NCBI GenBank assembly: GCA_037953625.1
Contig: CM075651.1
Coordinates: 151,978,001 to 152,042,000, forward strand
Source of the DNA: Crotalaria pallida
Taxonomy: Eukaryota > Streptophyta > Magnoliopsida > Fabales > Fabaceae
DNA length: 64,000 nucleotides
Reading direction: 5' to 3'
The position numbers were made by a program, and so were the translations under genes. Position 1 is the first letter of the stretch, and each line of letters opens with the position of its first letter. Positions 11,607 to 24,700 of this stretch are shown in pieces. A model generated the notes under the pieces. The model made no database searches and had not been told where the DNA came from. It saw only the letters and a list, made by a program, of their open reading frames with translations.

Positions 11607-12593
11607 GTGTTTGTGAGAGTTGTAGAGAGAATCAACCTCAGACGTCGGATTAGCCGTACGTGTGAATCTTGATCGTAGGTTTGTGTCTGATGTGACAGCA
11701 GGCATGTGCCACCATCCTTCAGTGGTCGCTGTCAGAGTACGGAGTTTTTCACACAAAAATATTACGAGTACTAGTGTACTACTACTACCATAATTTTTTT
11801 TTAAAAAATAATAATAATATATATATATATATATATACACATATATTTGTTTTTTATAAATAAAGAAAATTCATCATTCTTCTGTAACTTTCCCTTCAAT
11901 TTTTATTTTTATTGTCTTTAATGCTTAAGAAATACTGTAGTGAAATTACTGAAATACAAAGGAAATAAGAAAAGACTGGGAAAAAAATTAGACATTCATC
12001 AAAGTAAAAAGTAAAAACTAAAAAATTACAGTACTTGTTTTATTTCTCCTTTAACATTTCAATAATAATAATAATTATTGTATACTTAATTGTGTTTTTA
12101 TGAAAAATATAAAATTGATTGAGTTTTAATTTTAATAGCCGAAGAGTTTATCGACCTATTTTAAATGATACTATTACTAATATGTCAATACTGCAATTAG
12201 TTATGTCATCAATTAAAAAAACACATATTACATGAAGTATCACACTATGGATATCACTGTTTTCAATCTTTTGAAATACTATTTAAGGATTAATACCAAT
12301 AAAGTAAAATAAATTCGGAAATAGAACCAGCTAAAATTTTAAGGATAAGCACATAGTAGTATATTTATTATTTTCCCATTCGTTTCAAATGCATTTATTT
12401 TGCTTTTTTTTTTAAAGAATTACTATTGTTTAAGGATTTTAAGCTTTGGTCTAATTTTTTTCTGAATTATATAATTATTTATTTAATATAGTATTTATTT
12501 TAATTGCAGCACCATAATATGGGTGTTTTAATTAAAATGCAATTGAATTTAATGTTGATTATTGATTTTTTTTTCATCAACCTTAATCATCAA

Positions 12594-12902
12594 GATGAAG
12601 TACCAACCTAGTCTTTGATATTTTTTCACTATACAAACTTAGTCCTTAAAAATTTATAAATACGCATTTAGTCCCTCAAGATTTGCGAACGTACCAATTT
12701 AGTTCCTTATGGTTTTCTTACATACCAACTTGGTCCCTCATATTTTAAAGACCAAATTGATACACCCAAAAAACTTGAGGGACCAAATTGTTACGTCCAA
12801 AAATCTTGAGAGACCAGCTAAATGTATATTTATAAATTTTTAATTAATGATTAAGTTCATATAATAAAAATTCATTAAGGACTGAGTTGATACTCCATCC
12901 TA
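12594..12902. mobile_element. Inverted-repeat element (TAGTCCCTCAAG type)
   Basis: The left half contains TTTAGTCCCTCAAGATTTGC and the right half its near complement (ATCTTGAGAGACCAGCTAAA). The outer ends (AGTACCAACCTAGTCTTT and AAGGACTGAGTTGATACT) also pair. About 300 bp, no coding; non-autonomous DNA transposon. Confidence 0.65.
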
Positions 12903-13639
12903 AACAATAATACATATAAGGGCACTCGCAAGAGAGTCTTAACTTCAAACACATCACACCCCGACACATAATCATTTTCTATAAAACTCAACTTTCCACT
13001 ATTCATATTTTTCACCACAATAAATAAGACTCGTCAAACTGTCAGACTCGTGCACCAGGATTATATAACTATTATACTTTTTAATTAAAACTCATTTTCA
13101 TTTTTGTATTTGATTAGTATTCATAAATTCAAAACTTTTATTTTAAAAAGGAATTACATTCAAATAATATTTATAAGTTCAATTTATTACTATATTTTAA
13201 TAATTATATATAAAATTCAAATAATATTTAAAAAATTTAAAATTATCCACAATAATACAACAATGCAGTACATATATGTAGCCTGGATTAATATAAAAAT
13301 ATAATAATCATTGAGCAAAGCAATAATAAAATATATGTGTCACCTAGATTAATGAAGCATCGACAAAAAATGTTAGACATGTATAAATGGTATTGTTCAT
13401 AAATGAAAATGTAACTTTTATTTGATGATTAGCGGTACATATATTTAAGCATAAAAAGGCAAAAAAATTATTATTTTTTGTAATATTAAAAAATATAAAA
13501 TATCATTTATAGTAAAAAAAAAAGGTAAAAATAATTGGATCTAATGGAGACACTATATAAAATTCTCCGTCAGATTTTAAGGAATATACAAAATTTTATA
13601 AAAAAATAATCTTAAATTAAAACTCATTATACTTTTTTT

Positions 13640-13748
13640 TTACTTATCTGATTCTCAAGTACTACCTAGGTACATTCAGATTCAATATGGATCACGTACC
13701 TGACTATGACATGTGAGTCTCCCAACATGACATTATACCCAGTTTTAA
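13640..13748 (-). mobile_element. SINE fragment (3' part)
   Basis: Matches the left half of the reversed SINE at 61668-61860: shared order CTGATTCTCAAGTACTACCT, then GAGTCTCCCAACATGA. The tRNA-like head is missing, so this copy is truncated. Confidence 0.6.
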
Positions 13749-14083
13749 TCCTATGCGGTAGATGAATTAAAATATAGAAAGGAAACATGAAAAGGTACAA
13801 AAAATACAATTAAAGTTAGAGAACTAAAACTTATAAATCAAAACGGGAATTTCTTAACCTCGACCCTTAAGGCTGAGGATAAAAACCCTAAAATGAATAA
13901 ATTTTTTTGAAAAATTAAAACTTTAAACTTTTGATTTCTTCCATGCATCAACTTCCAAGAAAAATCATCCATTTTTGAATACTTATCCTCGGGTTAAGAT
14001 TAAGAGAACCCATCAAAATAAACAAATTTTAATAAAATGAAAATTAACTTTCTAACTATTGTAGCATTTTTACAAAATTTGAT

Positions 14084-14115
<32 letters not shown>

Positions 14116-14201
14116 AAACCAGGATATCTAGGAATATAGGGTTTTCATCATCAGTCATCACAAAAGATGCTAAGACAAAAGTGCAATTAGGCTAGAAATT
14201 A

Positions 14202-14476
14202 CTCCCTCTGGTTCTATTTATAGGGCATACTTAACCATATCACACGGGTCAAGGAGGGTAGTTAGGTTTCTTGAAACTTTAAAAAAAATACTTCAACATT
14301 ACAATCTTATTCTCTTAACTTGCATTGGGAATTTCACAATGTATTACTTCATATTAATGGGCAAAGGGCAAATAAGAAAAAATAGCAACAAATGTCTCTT
14401 AAAGAATACAAAGTGACTTATAAATAGGACCAAATAATTCTTCTAGAATGTGACTTATAAATAAGACCGGAGAGAG
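14202..14476. mobile_element. Stowaway-like MITE
   Basis: CTCCCTCTGGTTCTATTTAT at the left pairs with ATAAATAAGACCGGAGAGAG at the right, flanked by TA. Same subfamily as 55094-55347, and as the shorter 32719-32835 element inside the DJ-1D copy. Confidence 0.8.
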
Positions 14477-15184
14477 TAAATAACCGCAGGAGAGAGAGAA
14501 GGGAAGGCGCGTGCACCGCAAATGGATGGGCAGAGACTGTGTGTATGAGGCGTAATAAGTGGCAAGAAAAAGTTAAAAGCAAAGAGATTGTCACTTAATG
14601 GCTATGCATGCCTTCCCTCTCTCCTCCAATTTGCAATTTGCACTTGAGATAGATAATAACAGTGGATAATTGAATTCAATGAAATCTGAAATTTTCTTTT
14701 TTACAACAATAATGTACCAGTGGGGTGAGTAGTGTCACAAAACTAAAGTGAAGAAGTTATGAATGAGACTAAAAATTGTCTCACAATTATTGATGTGTTG
14801 TGTTGTGTTGTGTTGGGTGTGAGTCAGTCTTTCAAAATGAATGTGCATGTTTCCGGATTGATTGTTGGATTTTACGCGTAGATTCATTTCAATGAGATAT
14901 ATATCTATCCAAAAATATAGAGATCTTTCTCTAAAGTGAATCAACCTATAATTGATGAGAAAATAGATGGTGCACCAGAGTGCAAATTAAAGATCTTTTT
15001 ACACTTGCATTATCTATCATTCATATGTTTATAATTGTTGATTTTCAAATAAAAGTAATACAAATGAATGGTGGACGAGGGACTGATGGTGTAAAAAACG
15101 TTATACCGTCAGTGCACATCCATTAATTTATTTGTTTATAAATAAAAAAAACTATTGGATGCTAATGTGCTATATAGTATTCGA

Positions 15185-15480
15185 TATATTAATATTATTG
15201 AAATTGCATTTCAAGAATATTATTAAAATGAAATCGAGCCAAAAAATATATGACGATATAATATTAATGTTTAAATCTTATGAGTCTTAACTGCTGTAGT
15301 GAAAAATACAAAAAATCTGAAGTTGAATCTTATTACATTTTTTTTGAAATGAAGTTGAATCTTATTATAAAATAATAATGTACGAGTAATGTTGATATGT
15401 CAGAGTCTGTGATGAATCTGATATTAAAATTATTAGATAAATACCTAAGGTGAAGCAAGTTAGAGTTTGGACGAAAAATC
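15185..15480. repeat. Dispersed repeat shared with 33590-33890
   Basis: The two segments share, in order, TATTATTGAAATTG, a TGACGATATAATA/TGATGATGTAATG stretch, AATCTGAAGTTGA/AGTCTGAAGTTGA and GTCAGAGTCTG-TGA. Divergence is high. Could be pieces of an old LTR or DNA element; type unknown. Confidence 0.5.
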
Positions 15481-16439
15481 TTACTTGATGTAATAATTAT
15501 TCCGAATAGTCTCTTTTATTCATAGTGAATAAGAAAAAACAGGGATTATGTATGTACATAAAAATAAAGATTGTTTGATTACTATTATGTGTATAAAAGA
15601 AATTGTTGATAAAAATAAAATTTATTTAGTTAATCTTTAAGTTTCAAAAGTAATTAATTTTCGATTATTGATTAGAAAATAGCATGTAAAACACCCAAAA
15701 ATGAAGGTTGATTGCTGTCATTGAAAACATGCAACTAAAACATTAAACGTGGTAAAAGATTACTATAAAATGATCCATGAATAACAGTGGGATCGGAGCA
15801 GGGAAAATATATTCTCTTTGTAATCATATTGTTTTGTAACCTTAAAATCGGCACTAAGTTTCCATTATGACAAACTCAATGATGTTATAGTAACCACGGT
15901 AATTTCTTGAAGGGTGAATCCTTCCACGGTGCTCAAAAGATAGATGTACCATTTCTTTTGCCTTACTACACTATGACTTAATAGCATCGATTGCAAAACG
16001 TATTTGGAAATAAAACAAACATAATGATCAACAGTGTTATTAATATAGAAAAAATAATTAATTTAGCATAAAATGTGGGTTAAACCTCCTGTCTATTTAT
16101 GATTTTCAATAAATATTACATGTATATAAATTAGGTATAATTTTATTAATAAGCTGTTGTATATGTTATAATTTTATTGAAAAATATTATCACAAATACC
16201 AATTTTTTCGTCCAGTAAAATTAGTAAAATTTTAAAAAACAAAAAGAAAATGAAAAAAACACACTTTTAATGCATTATTTATCCGATCAACCAATTATCA
16301 AAGTAATAATTTAATGCAATTCCCCTTATTAACAAAACATAGAGTATAATTTGCAAAAAAAAATCACATTATTTTTTAATTTATATGTTGAAGATGAAGA
16401 ACTTTGGTGCGGCGACTAGGACCACGGTGGTCCATATGT

Positions 16440-16649
16440 GCAAAAACTGGTCAGAATTCGTCACAGGGACAAATAGCAAACCGAAGATAAGTTTGAAGGC
16501 ATAAACATTGCAAAATCTGGCCGGAATCCGTCACAGAGGCAAATACAAAACCGGATATAAGTTTGAGGGCATAAACATAGCAAAGACTATCCGAAAATTG
16601 TCAAAGGGGCAAATAGCAAACCAGAGATAAGTTTGAGGGTATAAACATT
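16440..16649. repeat. Tandem repeat, 3 x 70 bp
   Basis: Three units of exactly 70 bp begin GCAAAAACTGG (16440), GCAAAATCTGG (16510) and GCAAAGACTAT (16580). Each ends with GATAAGTTTGA-GGCATAAACAT. Identity between units is about 80%. It abuts the arm of a GGCTTAATTATGTCA-type inverted-repeat element (to about 16720), so it probably expanded inside one. Confidence 0.85.
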
Positions 16650-18106
16650 GAAAAAAATAAGGGTATCTGACAAAAGTACCCTAAACTTCAGGGACTTATG
16701 ACATAATTAAGCCTTTTTTTTTCTTCTGTTTTCAAATATTTGTAAAAAAAAAATGAAAACAATATAATATACAATTCTGGCAAAGTTTTTTTAAAAAAAA
16801 ATAAAATATCTGAACATAATTTTGTTTTAAACCAAAAAAGTCATGATTTATATAATGTGTGGATTGCATGCAATGGCTGCGCCTGGAGAAGACACCCCTC
16901 AAAAATTAGGCATGGCCCTCCAAATAATGAAAATTTTCACGCGGCTAATAATAGTCTAAGTGGCATTGTTAGTTGCGATTTCCTTACTACTACGTACTTG
17001 ACAAAATCATCGAACAGATTAGAATGGTAAAATTTGCAAAAACTAAAAGTCGAAATGTCATGATTGGGGTTGAAGCATTGTTTATCTTGCGGGTCAATTG
17101 TTCTAATCGCTTTCAACTGTGTATGTCATTGAAGCCAACCAACCATATTCTGTACGTTTGTTACAAGCTAAGTACGTTGATAAATGAAAAAAAAAAACAC
17201 ACACACATATATATAATTAAACAACTTTGTTAATTATACGTGCAACCAAGTTCAACAACTTAGAATACATTTTTTTTTTTAATTTGGAAAGTTCTCTCTT
17301 TTTTTTTCTTCTCTTCTTTATTACCCCAAAAGAAAATTGTTACCACAGTTATAGCAATCTAGTTGTTCAAAAAATATTTTTCATAAAAAAACACATTTTC
17401 CGAATCTCCTTCAATTCAATGTGAGCATATAACCTTAGCAAACTTTGGTAATCTTGGTTCCGGTTACCCAAGAAGATTAAAGTTTAACAATGGAAATTAC
17501 AAGGCCAATCATGGAGACGGTAGAAGTTGTCGTGCCTGTGTGAGACATGATTAAGTTTTTTACTTTTCTTTTGTTTTGAAAGAGAGACATGGTTAAGTAA
17601 TTCATGTTGACCAACAAATTAGTGTTTGTTTATGTATTTATTTTGACGCTGCTCTAATGCTCCCATGGCATTAACTTGACTAATTGAGTTCACGTATGCT
17701 TTTATATTGTCACGTCATGTTTTATTCATGATTTAAGTTAAAGATAACGGCGGGTGAAAAGAAAAAACAAAAATAAAAAAGTGTTTCCTTTTATTTTACC
17801 AGTGCTGTTAAAGAGTTTATACTAGTAACGTTTAAACGCCCCATTGAGGAGAGGAGTAATTTTAATTTTCTGGTAGAACTTAATTTTCATTCATTACCAT
17901 CATTCAATTCAATTCAGGACAAAGATTCTTTTATTAAGGAAAGTCAAAGTTTAATTTTTATGGAGTTGCCCCATATTATTCAAACACGCAACATGCACTG
18001 AATAGTTTGATTGGTGAGAATGGATTTTTTTCCCCTCAAAGATGTAGTGTACCCTGTCAATAAGCAATGACTAAAATTGTGTTAAAAAAAATAATCAAAG
18101 ACTAAA

Positions 18107-18721
18107 GGTATGTTCAACAAAACTAATTTATACCTGTGAGCTTATAACTTGTAATTGTGAGTTTGTAGTTTGTAGTTGTTGACTTATAGCTGTTTAGCTA
18201 ACTGTTTAAAATAGTATTGTTCCGTAAAACTAGCTTTTGAAATAGGTAAAGTTATTAAATGACAAAAAAAATATACAACACTATATTATTTATATTTTAT
18301 TATCTTAATTTATTATGTGTTTATTAAATAATTAGTTAATAAAGTATAAAAAATATTAAATTATAATTAATTAAATTCATTTTTTATTTATTACTGTAAC
18401 TATGTAGTTAATTAATTAATTATAACAAACTTATTGAATTAAAATTAATAATTGATTAATTAATTAATTAAAAATTAAATTGTCGCCATGGTAAGTAAAT
18501 AATTTTGAAAATTTTTTGAGTGTATAATTGACCTATGAATTATTGAAAGCTAATTTAGTTTCTTGAAAAAAACTAGCTTTAAAAAAGCTACAAGCTCATT
18601 TTTTTAAAAAAGTTCTAAACTCTTTTTAATTTGTGTTCATCGAACGAGACTAATAATTTTTTGGCTGAATCTAAAAGTCCTAACTAGCTAATAAGCTTTT
18701 AGCTAGGCAAGGCAAACATAG
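18107..18721. mobile_element. Large inverted-repeat element (GTTCAACAAAACTA type)
   Basis: The left end (TATGTTCAACAAAACTAATT) and right end (AGCTTTTAGCTAGGC-CAAACATA) are imperfect complements. The AT-rich centre is without coding. Related elements: 36438-37280, and flanks of the DJ-1D duplication (25535-25990, 35615-36430). Confidence 0.55.
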
Positions 18722-18828
18722 TCTAAATCTGTTTTGATGTACCAAATTTATTAAAGAGATTTTTTCTTCTAAACAAAATATTTTCCGCACGCTTAATAAG
18801 AATCAGATCTTCGATAGTATTATATTTA

Positions 18829-19114
18829 AGGTTTAATTGCATTTTTGGTTCCTCAATTTTGTTAATTTGGCGAATTTAGTTCCCCTACTTTTAATTTGGT
18901 AAATTTAGTCATTCAATTGTTAATTTATAGCAATTTTAGTCCTTCCGTGTCTAACAAAATTGTTCAGGTACTGACATGTGTTCATATGTTAAACACGAAA
19001 AGACCGAAATCGTCACAAATTGATAATTGAACAATTAAATTCGCCGAATTAATAGTAGGAGGGCCAAATTCGCCAAATTAACAAAATTGGGGAACCAAAA
19101 ATGCAATTAAGCCT
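18829..19114. mobile_element. Palindromic MITE (AGGTTTAATTGCATTTTTGG)
   Basis: 286 bp. AGGTTTAATTGCATTTTTGG at the left is complemented by CCAAAAATGCAATTAAGCCT at the right, and inner GTTAATTTGGCGAATTTAG pairs likewise. Arms of about 120 bp surround a short loop, so a transcript would be hairpin-forming. Confidence 0.85.
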
Positions 19115-20560
19115 GTTTTTTTAGATTAAAATATCTACTAGTTTTTAATTATGTTAAACCTTCTTGATTTGTTGGAGAAAATAATTCTTAATTTTCAACT
19201 TTTAGGTAGTGAATATTTTTTTTTATACTAGCTACAATTCTCTTATTTTGCAAGTTTTTTTTAAATTTTTTTTTTTCTGAAAGCTTTTCACATATCAAAT
19301 TTAATGTGATAAAAGAGGACTGATTCTCGGGTTTAAGTAATGACCAATGATTTAAGTAACGTACATGACGTTAATCAAACACTTCTGTATATCAAGAATT
19401 TCAAACCAAACTTCTCCGTGGATGAGGATGAATTATTGTGTAGTCCGGGATCATTGGTTCGGTCACATCCACACCGTTAAATATATTATTAATTAATTAA
19501 AAATATAAATATTTAATGAAATCAACGGTGTGATGTGACCTGGACCAACGGATCACACAATAATTTCCCGTGTATGTGAGAGTCTTTGACGAACCACACA
19601 ATCAACTTCCTCAACTTTGAAGCAGCCACCAATAGAGGTAGGCCACAGCTTATGGCACTGAAGTCACACCTTTAATTACCTCGGTCACCCACCTTTTAAT
19701 TTTTCCTGTGTCTCTCTCTTTTATACTCCTAAAACATAAAAGTTCATAAAATGATATGGTCCCATAATAACATTTCACAAGTTTTAACAAAAGTTTACAA
19801 CAATACTTTATATCTTTTGCTTTAACCAGGCCAGGGAAACTAATTAGCGGATGTTCTTTTATCTTTTGCGAGTAGAACATGTTAGCTTTGAATCTATCTA
19901 AAAAAATGAGACTGGATCATCAAATTAGATTGCTGATGACTTGGCCTAAACTTTGATATAGACAACTTTATCATTAAGAATTTATCAGGTGAACATTTTA
20001 ATGCTCCTGGACCCTTGAAAACTACCTTACTATATATTATGTGATGCCATATACTGTAACATCTTTTTCGGGCTATGTTGATTTTACTGTCTTGACACAT
20101 CATCATGCTATATCTTTTTTGAACTGATAAGTTGCAACTATGTGTGGCAAAGACCACGGTAATGGATACGATGTATGTGATGAGTAATATATGTATCGTT
20201 TTAATAATTATCTTCTGAATTTTGTGATGGATAGTGGAAACTTTGGATTTATGTTTGAAAACTTGTCAGTTGTCCCTGTCAATTTGAGTGTTAAGTGGAA
20301 GTGTAGCTGTGAATCTTAAAAAGATTATGTGCAACCAAAATTTGATTTATAAACTTTACAGAAGAATTGGAAGTTGAGCTGGAAAATGAAATGATTGAGA
20401 AATAAGATGATGCATGGTCTCAAATAGGAAGTCATAGATTTTTTTCTTCATTCATTCAAAGTTACAATCATAATGAAAAGCCGAATAGCAAAAAAGTAAT
20501 GATATATACAGATATAAAATTAATAGACATTATTCATTAACCAATTAATAATAAGCAAAA
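19115..20560. other. Intergenic
   Basis: No gene recognised. A 138-bp fold-back lies at 19430-19567 (TTATTGTGTAGTCCGG... pairing with ...GATCACACAATAATTT). The short open frames at 19650-20157 have no recognisable similarity. Confidence 0.5.
19430..19567. mobile_element. Small hairpin MITE
   Basis: AATTATTGTGTAGTCCGGGA pairs with the complement of GGATCACACAATAATTT. The inner GGTCACATCCACACCGTT pairs with AACGGTGTGATGTGACC. The AT-rich centre forms the loop. Confidence 0.7.
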
Positions 20561-20916
20561 CAAAAAATGAAAGCCTATAAAAAAAATAAAAAATCAAAAT
20601 AAGGCAAGATATAGAAGATAACATATCAAAATTTGATTTTATAACAAGTATAATCGGTTACCCTTCTTTGTGTTAAAGAAAATAAATTTATACATTTGCG
20701 AATATAAAAAAAACTCGCTAAAAGACTACTTTTAAAAGAGTCGATAATATCGAAAAAATTAGCCATTCAATACCTATTAAAAAAACATCTTAATCATACA
20801 TTTCCCCAATAAGTGATTTGAGACTTCTAGGTCCTTCTCATACTCCAATACTGAAGCAACTAAATGGAAACCTAATAACTAATCACCTAACTAGTTATTT
20901 GTACTCTTTTGATATA

Positions 20917-21215
20917 TTCCCTCCGTCTCATTATCTTGATAAAAGTCAAACAAGTCAATAAAAATAAGAGAGTATCTCTTTAATATAATGCATGATTCAT
21001 TTATCAATAACAAATTGATATTACACAATTTTCGTATCATTGCAATTAATACCTATTGCAATATTGTCTTCAAAAAAATCTTTAAATGTGTTTTCCTTAT
21101 TTACTTATCAATCATCATACAATATACGATCTTTAAGATTTTTCATTTAATTTTTTACTTTAATATGAGACAAATTTTTTTGCATTTTTTTACCAAAATA
21201 ATGGGACGAAGGGAG
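20917..21215. mobile_element. Stowaway-like MITE private to copy A
   Basis: TTCCCTCCGTCTCATTATCT at the left pairs with AATAATGGGACGAAGGGAG at the right, with TA at the borders. Copy B lacks it at the matching place (27040-27060), so it was inserted after the duplication. Confidence 0.8.
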
Positions 21216-21306
21216 TAGTAGTTGGGATATGCACTGCAAGTCCACAGTCCACCGTTAGCATCTTACATGCAAGCAAACACTCTAAGAGTGAGAAAGTTGA
21301 GATGTA

Positions 21307-21594
21307 CTCCCTACTCTTTCCCTGTATAAAAAAATCCTCTTGGTAGATTTTATGTACAATAAAAAAATTGGTTAATTTAGTTAATTATTTTGGAAATGTG
21401 AATATTTGATATATATTTTCGAAACTACCCCTGTTAATAGTATTGATAATCTAAAAAAGTATTAAGTAAAATAAAAATGTTTATAGAAAGAAGTAATTAA
21501 TTGTCGATAAAAATTGGGATAGGAGGCAAAAGCTTATAAATAGTGAAAAAATAAAAGTTTCAAAACGGCATTATAGACCGGGAGGAATGGAGTG
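21307..21594. mobile_element. Stowaway-like MITE in copy A, same site as a different MITE in copy B
   Basis: CTCCCTACTCTTTCCCTGTA at the left and CCGGGAGGAATGGAGTG at the right are decayed inverted ends with TA flanks. The interior matches the 26610-26882 family. The paralogous site in copy B holds an unrelated MITE (27356-27589). Confidence 0.75.
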
Positions 21595-21771
21595 TATTAT
21601 TTATGGTGAGCATTTGAGAGATAAAACGTTTCTACTGTTTCCTATATGCTGCATTCTATGTTTTCTCAGACATACATTTGAAGCCCCTCACATGGTAACG
21701 CACACCAATGTCTTTTATTACTTATTAGATACACCTTTAGTACAGCAACTACATTACATGATATAGAACAG

Positions 21772-24700
21772 CTAGAAAGACACTTGAATCCCAAGTAATA
21801 CCATCAATTGAGAAATGAACTGAGGATGCCCTGCCCACGCAGCTCCGGTAACCAAATTACCATCAGTATAGCAACGGTCTATGGGATCAGGTTCCAACCA
21901 TGTTGCTCCTGCTAGCACCATGTTAAGCTTCACAGCTGGGTAAGCGGTACATTTCCTTCCCTGTCAATGCAAAATGATAAGTAGCTATCAAAAGTGAGTT
22001 CTACAAACTCTAACATCAACTCATAGCATTGTACAATAGTCACTAGAACTTTTTAAGCCTTTTGAGACGCAACAGAATTAATCAAACATAAAAATTAAAA
22101 AGGCATTATTAATCACAATTTTAGAAAACAATGGGTAGGAACTGAACACTCCAAAATCCAAGTAAAACTTATTGAAGCCACTGAAGCTAATTACATAGAT
22201 TAATTTTTGAGAACCAACAATAGAAGAATATTTTCATCTTAAACAAAAGTTCTAGCTATTGAAGTTACCTATTGCTGTGAGATGCAGGTAGATATAATAT
22301 AAACATTTGTTTTCCTATCAGTTTGGTACAAGAGACAAATCCTGAATACATCGATGGCTAGAAACAATTCCAGATTAAACTAGAGTTCAAAGATTGCATC
22401 AAGACTCGAGAGTACACGGCTCCAGAGTTCAAGTGCTTGTTGACAAACATACATGAAAATTATACGAAATATAACAAACAGGGATTTTGTTACGAAGTAT
22501 ACCTGCAGGACATCAGCAGCGGCCAAAATCAACTGTCCATGACAGATAGATGCAACTGGTTTCTTGTTTTCCATGAAATGCTTCACCCAGGCGATAATTG
22601 ACTCATTCAATGCCAAATACTCGGGGGATCGGCCTCCAGGGATGACAAGAGCATCATAGCTTGGAGCATCCAAATCATCAAAGGTAGCATTTAGAACAAA
22701 ATCATGCCCTGGCTTCTCGCTATAAGTTTGATCACCTTCAAATTCATGAACTGCAGTTGGGCATTTATCACCAGCCTTCTTTTTTGGACAAACTGCATCA
22801 ACCTGGCATCCCAAAGCCTGCAGGGATTGAAAAGGCACAACCACCTCATAATCTTCCATGTAATCCTGCAATTATAATTGTAATAACATGGCATCATCAA
22901 TCTGCACTAGCAATAAAAGTGAGTGAAGTATTGTATTGAAGAAACATACGATGAAAAATACACAATTTTGGCACCAAATATTAAAAGCAAACTAATACTA
23001 GTACTAAATATCCATAAGTGATATATGCTCAATTGCTTAAATATTGTTAAATCATAATTTCTATTTTAACTATAAGCATTAAGCAACATCAGAAAACGTG
23101 TGAACCTACCCCACAAAGAAACAGGATCTTCTTATTGGCGCCAGTTATGCTGCCTCCCAATGCCTTCACAAAATTATGGATAAATTCGCTGTGCCCAAAA
23201 TAAGAAGGCGCTGAAATGAGATTTCCATCCACCACTGTTGTTGCCAAGTTTTCAGGTTCAACCCAATGAGCACCGGCAGCAACCAGCATGGGTCCAACAG
23301 GAGAGTAAGCGGTGCACTTGCGACCCTTCAGTGCTCCTGCAGCTGCCAGAATCAGCTGACTATGACAAATGGACGTAATAGGCTTCCCGGCACTGGCGAA
23401 CTTGGTCACCAACTCTACAACACTGGCATTGTGAGCAAGATACTCTGGTGCCCTTCCACCAGGTAAAACCAACCCATGGTAGCTTGAGGCTTCAACTTCA
23501 TCAAACGTGGCGTTCAGTACGAAATTGTGACCAAGAATTTCAGAGGAAGTCTGAAATCAAGAATAAAACTTCAGAAAATGATCCATATTCACATCATTAT
23601 TTTCACATATAGTTAACTGTATAAGAAACCTCTGATTAACAGATGTACGTACTATATATGGTTAACAATAACTTATATGGAGTATTAATAATTCATTGTT
23701 AGCCCGTTAACCACATAATATAATACACCCTGATAATTGGATATTTGTACATCATGAATGATATGGAGAAAATGTAAAAATAATATGTAAAAGCATAATT
23801 TTCCAAACAGGTAAATTATTTTGAAATTGATATCGTTAGCCAATTAGGTTCCTAACCTTAACGAAAAAATAATTTTAGTTTCTGATTTTGACAACTGGAC
23901 CATCAATCAATTTAGTCTGTGACATCATTAAATTATCAATTTGGTCCATCCGATGAATTTGCTCATTGAAATTTGGCCTGATAATCAATTCAGCACTTGG
24001 AATTTTGCAACATTTGGCTCAATTATCTTAAAAGGTTAACCAACATTTTGCAACATTTGGCCTGATAGTGTTCGTCACGGAGGTTCCAAGTTTAGTGCAT
24101 AACATGTTCTGCTAGATGCTTAGATATTTAACTTATACCACAATACTAAAGTTACGGACTAAATTGACAAATGATTATCTAATTTCGAGACTAATATTTA
24201 CTCCCTCCGTTCCTTATTATCTGTCATTTTTTAGAGAGATTTTTTGTTTCTTTTTATCTGTCGTATTGAAGATTTCAAGAGTATAATAAATGCTATTTTT
24301 CATATTTGCCGCTATTTAATATATCTTGATTTATGTAAGTAGTGGAAAAAAAAAACTAATGATTACATAGAGAGAAAGGGTATAGTAGAAAAAAATATAA
24401 TTAATGTATTGGAAATCTAAGTAATGATTAGATTTCTTAAAGGATGTGTTTTGTTTGAAATATGACATATAAATAGAAACAGAGGGAGTATTTATTAATG
24501 TCAAGGACCAAAGGCCTACTCCCTCCGGTATCATTTATAAACAAAAAATGACATTTCACTAGTATAAGTAAAAATCAACTAACTTTCTCTTCCTAATACA
24601 ATCATTTCTAAAATATCCTCATAATGTGCTCGAGTCATTTAATTTTTGTTTCATTCCGAGTATAAATTTACTAAAGTAGTCTATTTTTTTATGAATTTGA

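Larger units (their letters stand above)
11607..14201. other. Intergenic, AT-rich
   Basis: No gene seen. Holds an (AT)n run at 11815-11838, an inverted-repeat element at 12594-12902, a SINE fragment at 13640-13745, and an (AT)n run at 14081-14110. Base composition is extreme and all frames close quickly. Confidence 0.6.
14477..18106. other. Intergenic
   Basis: No gene recognised. Contains a dispersed repeat (15185-15480), a 3 x 70 bp tandem repeat (16440-16649), and the right arm of a GGCTTAATTATGTCA-type element near 16650-16720. The small open frames (for example 16973-17233) look like chance. Confidence 0.55.

Noticed and set aside
11418..11840. A 140-codon minus-strand protein upstream of ARF8.
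   Set aside because: Low-complexity SLSLSL and YIYIY runs come from the CT and AT microsatellites of the promoter.
13104..13304. A 66-codon plus-strand gene.
   Set aside because: The Ile/Lys/Tyr/Asn-only composition is what very AT-rich DNA gives by chance; no start context or family.
16973..17424. A small two-frame gene.
   Set aside because: Two adjacent open frames in different phases, no plausible splice linking them, no recognisable protein.
22380..22871. A separate short DJ-1 gene of 163 codons.
   Set aside because: It is exon 4 of DJ1D copy A read through into intron 4; splicing at 22503 continues the family sequence in exon 5.
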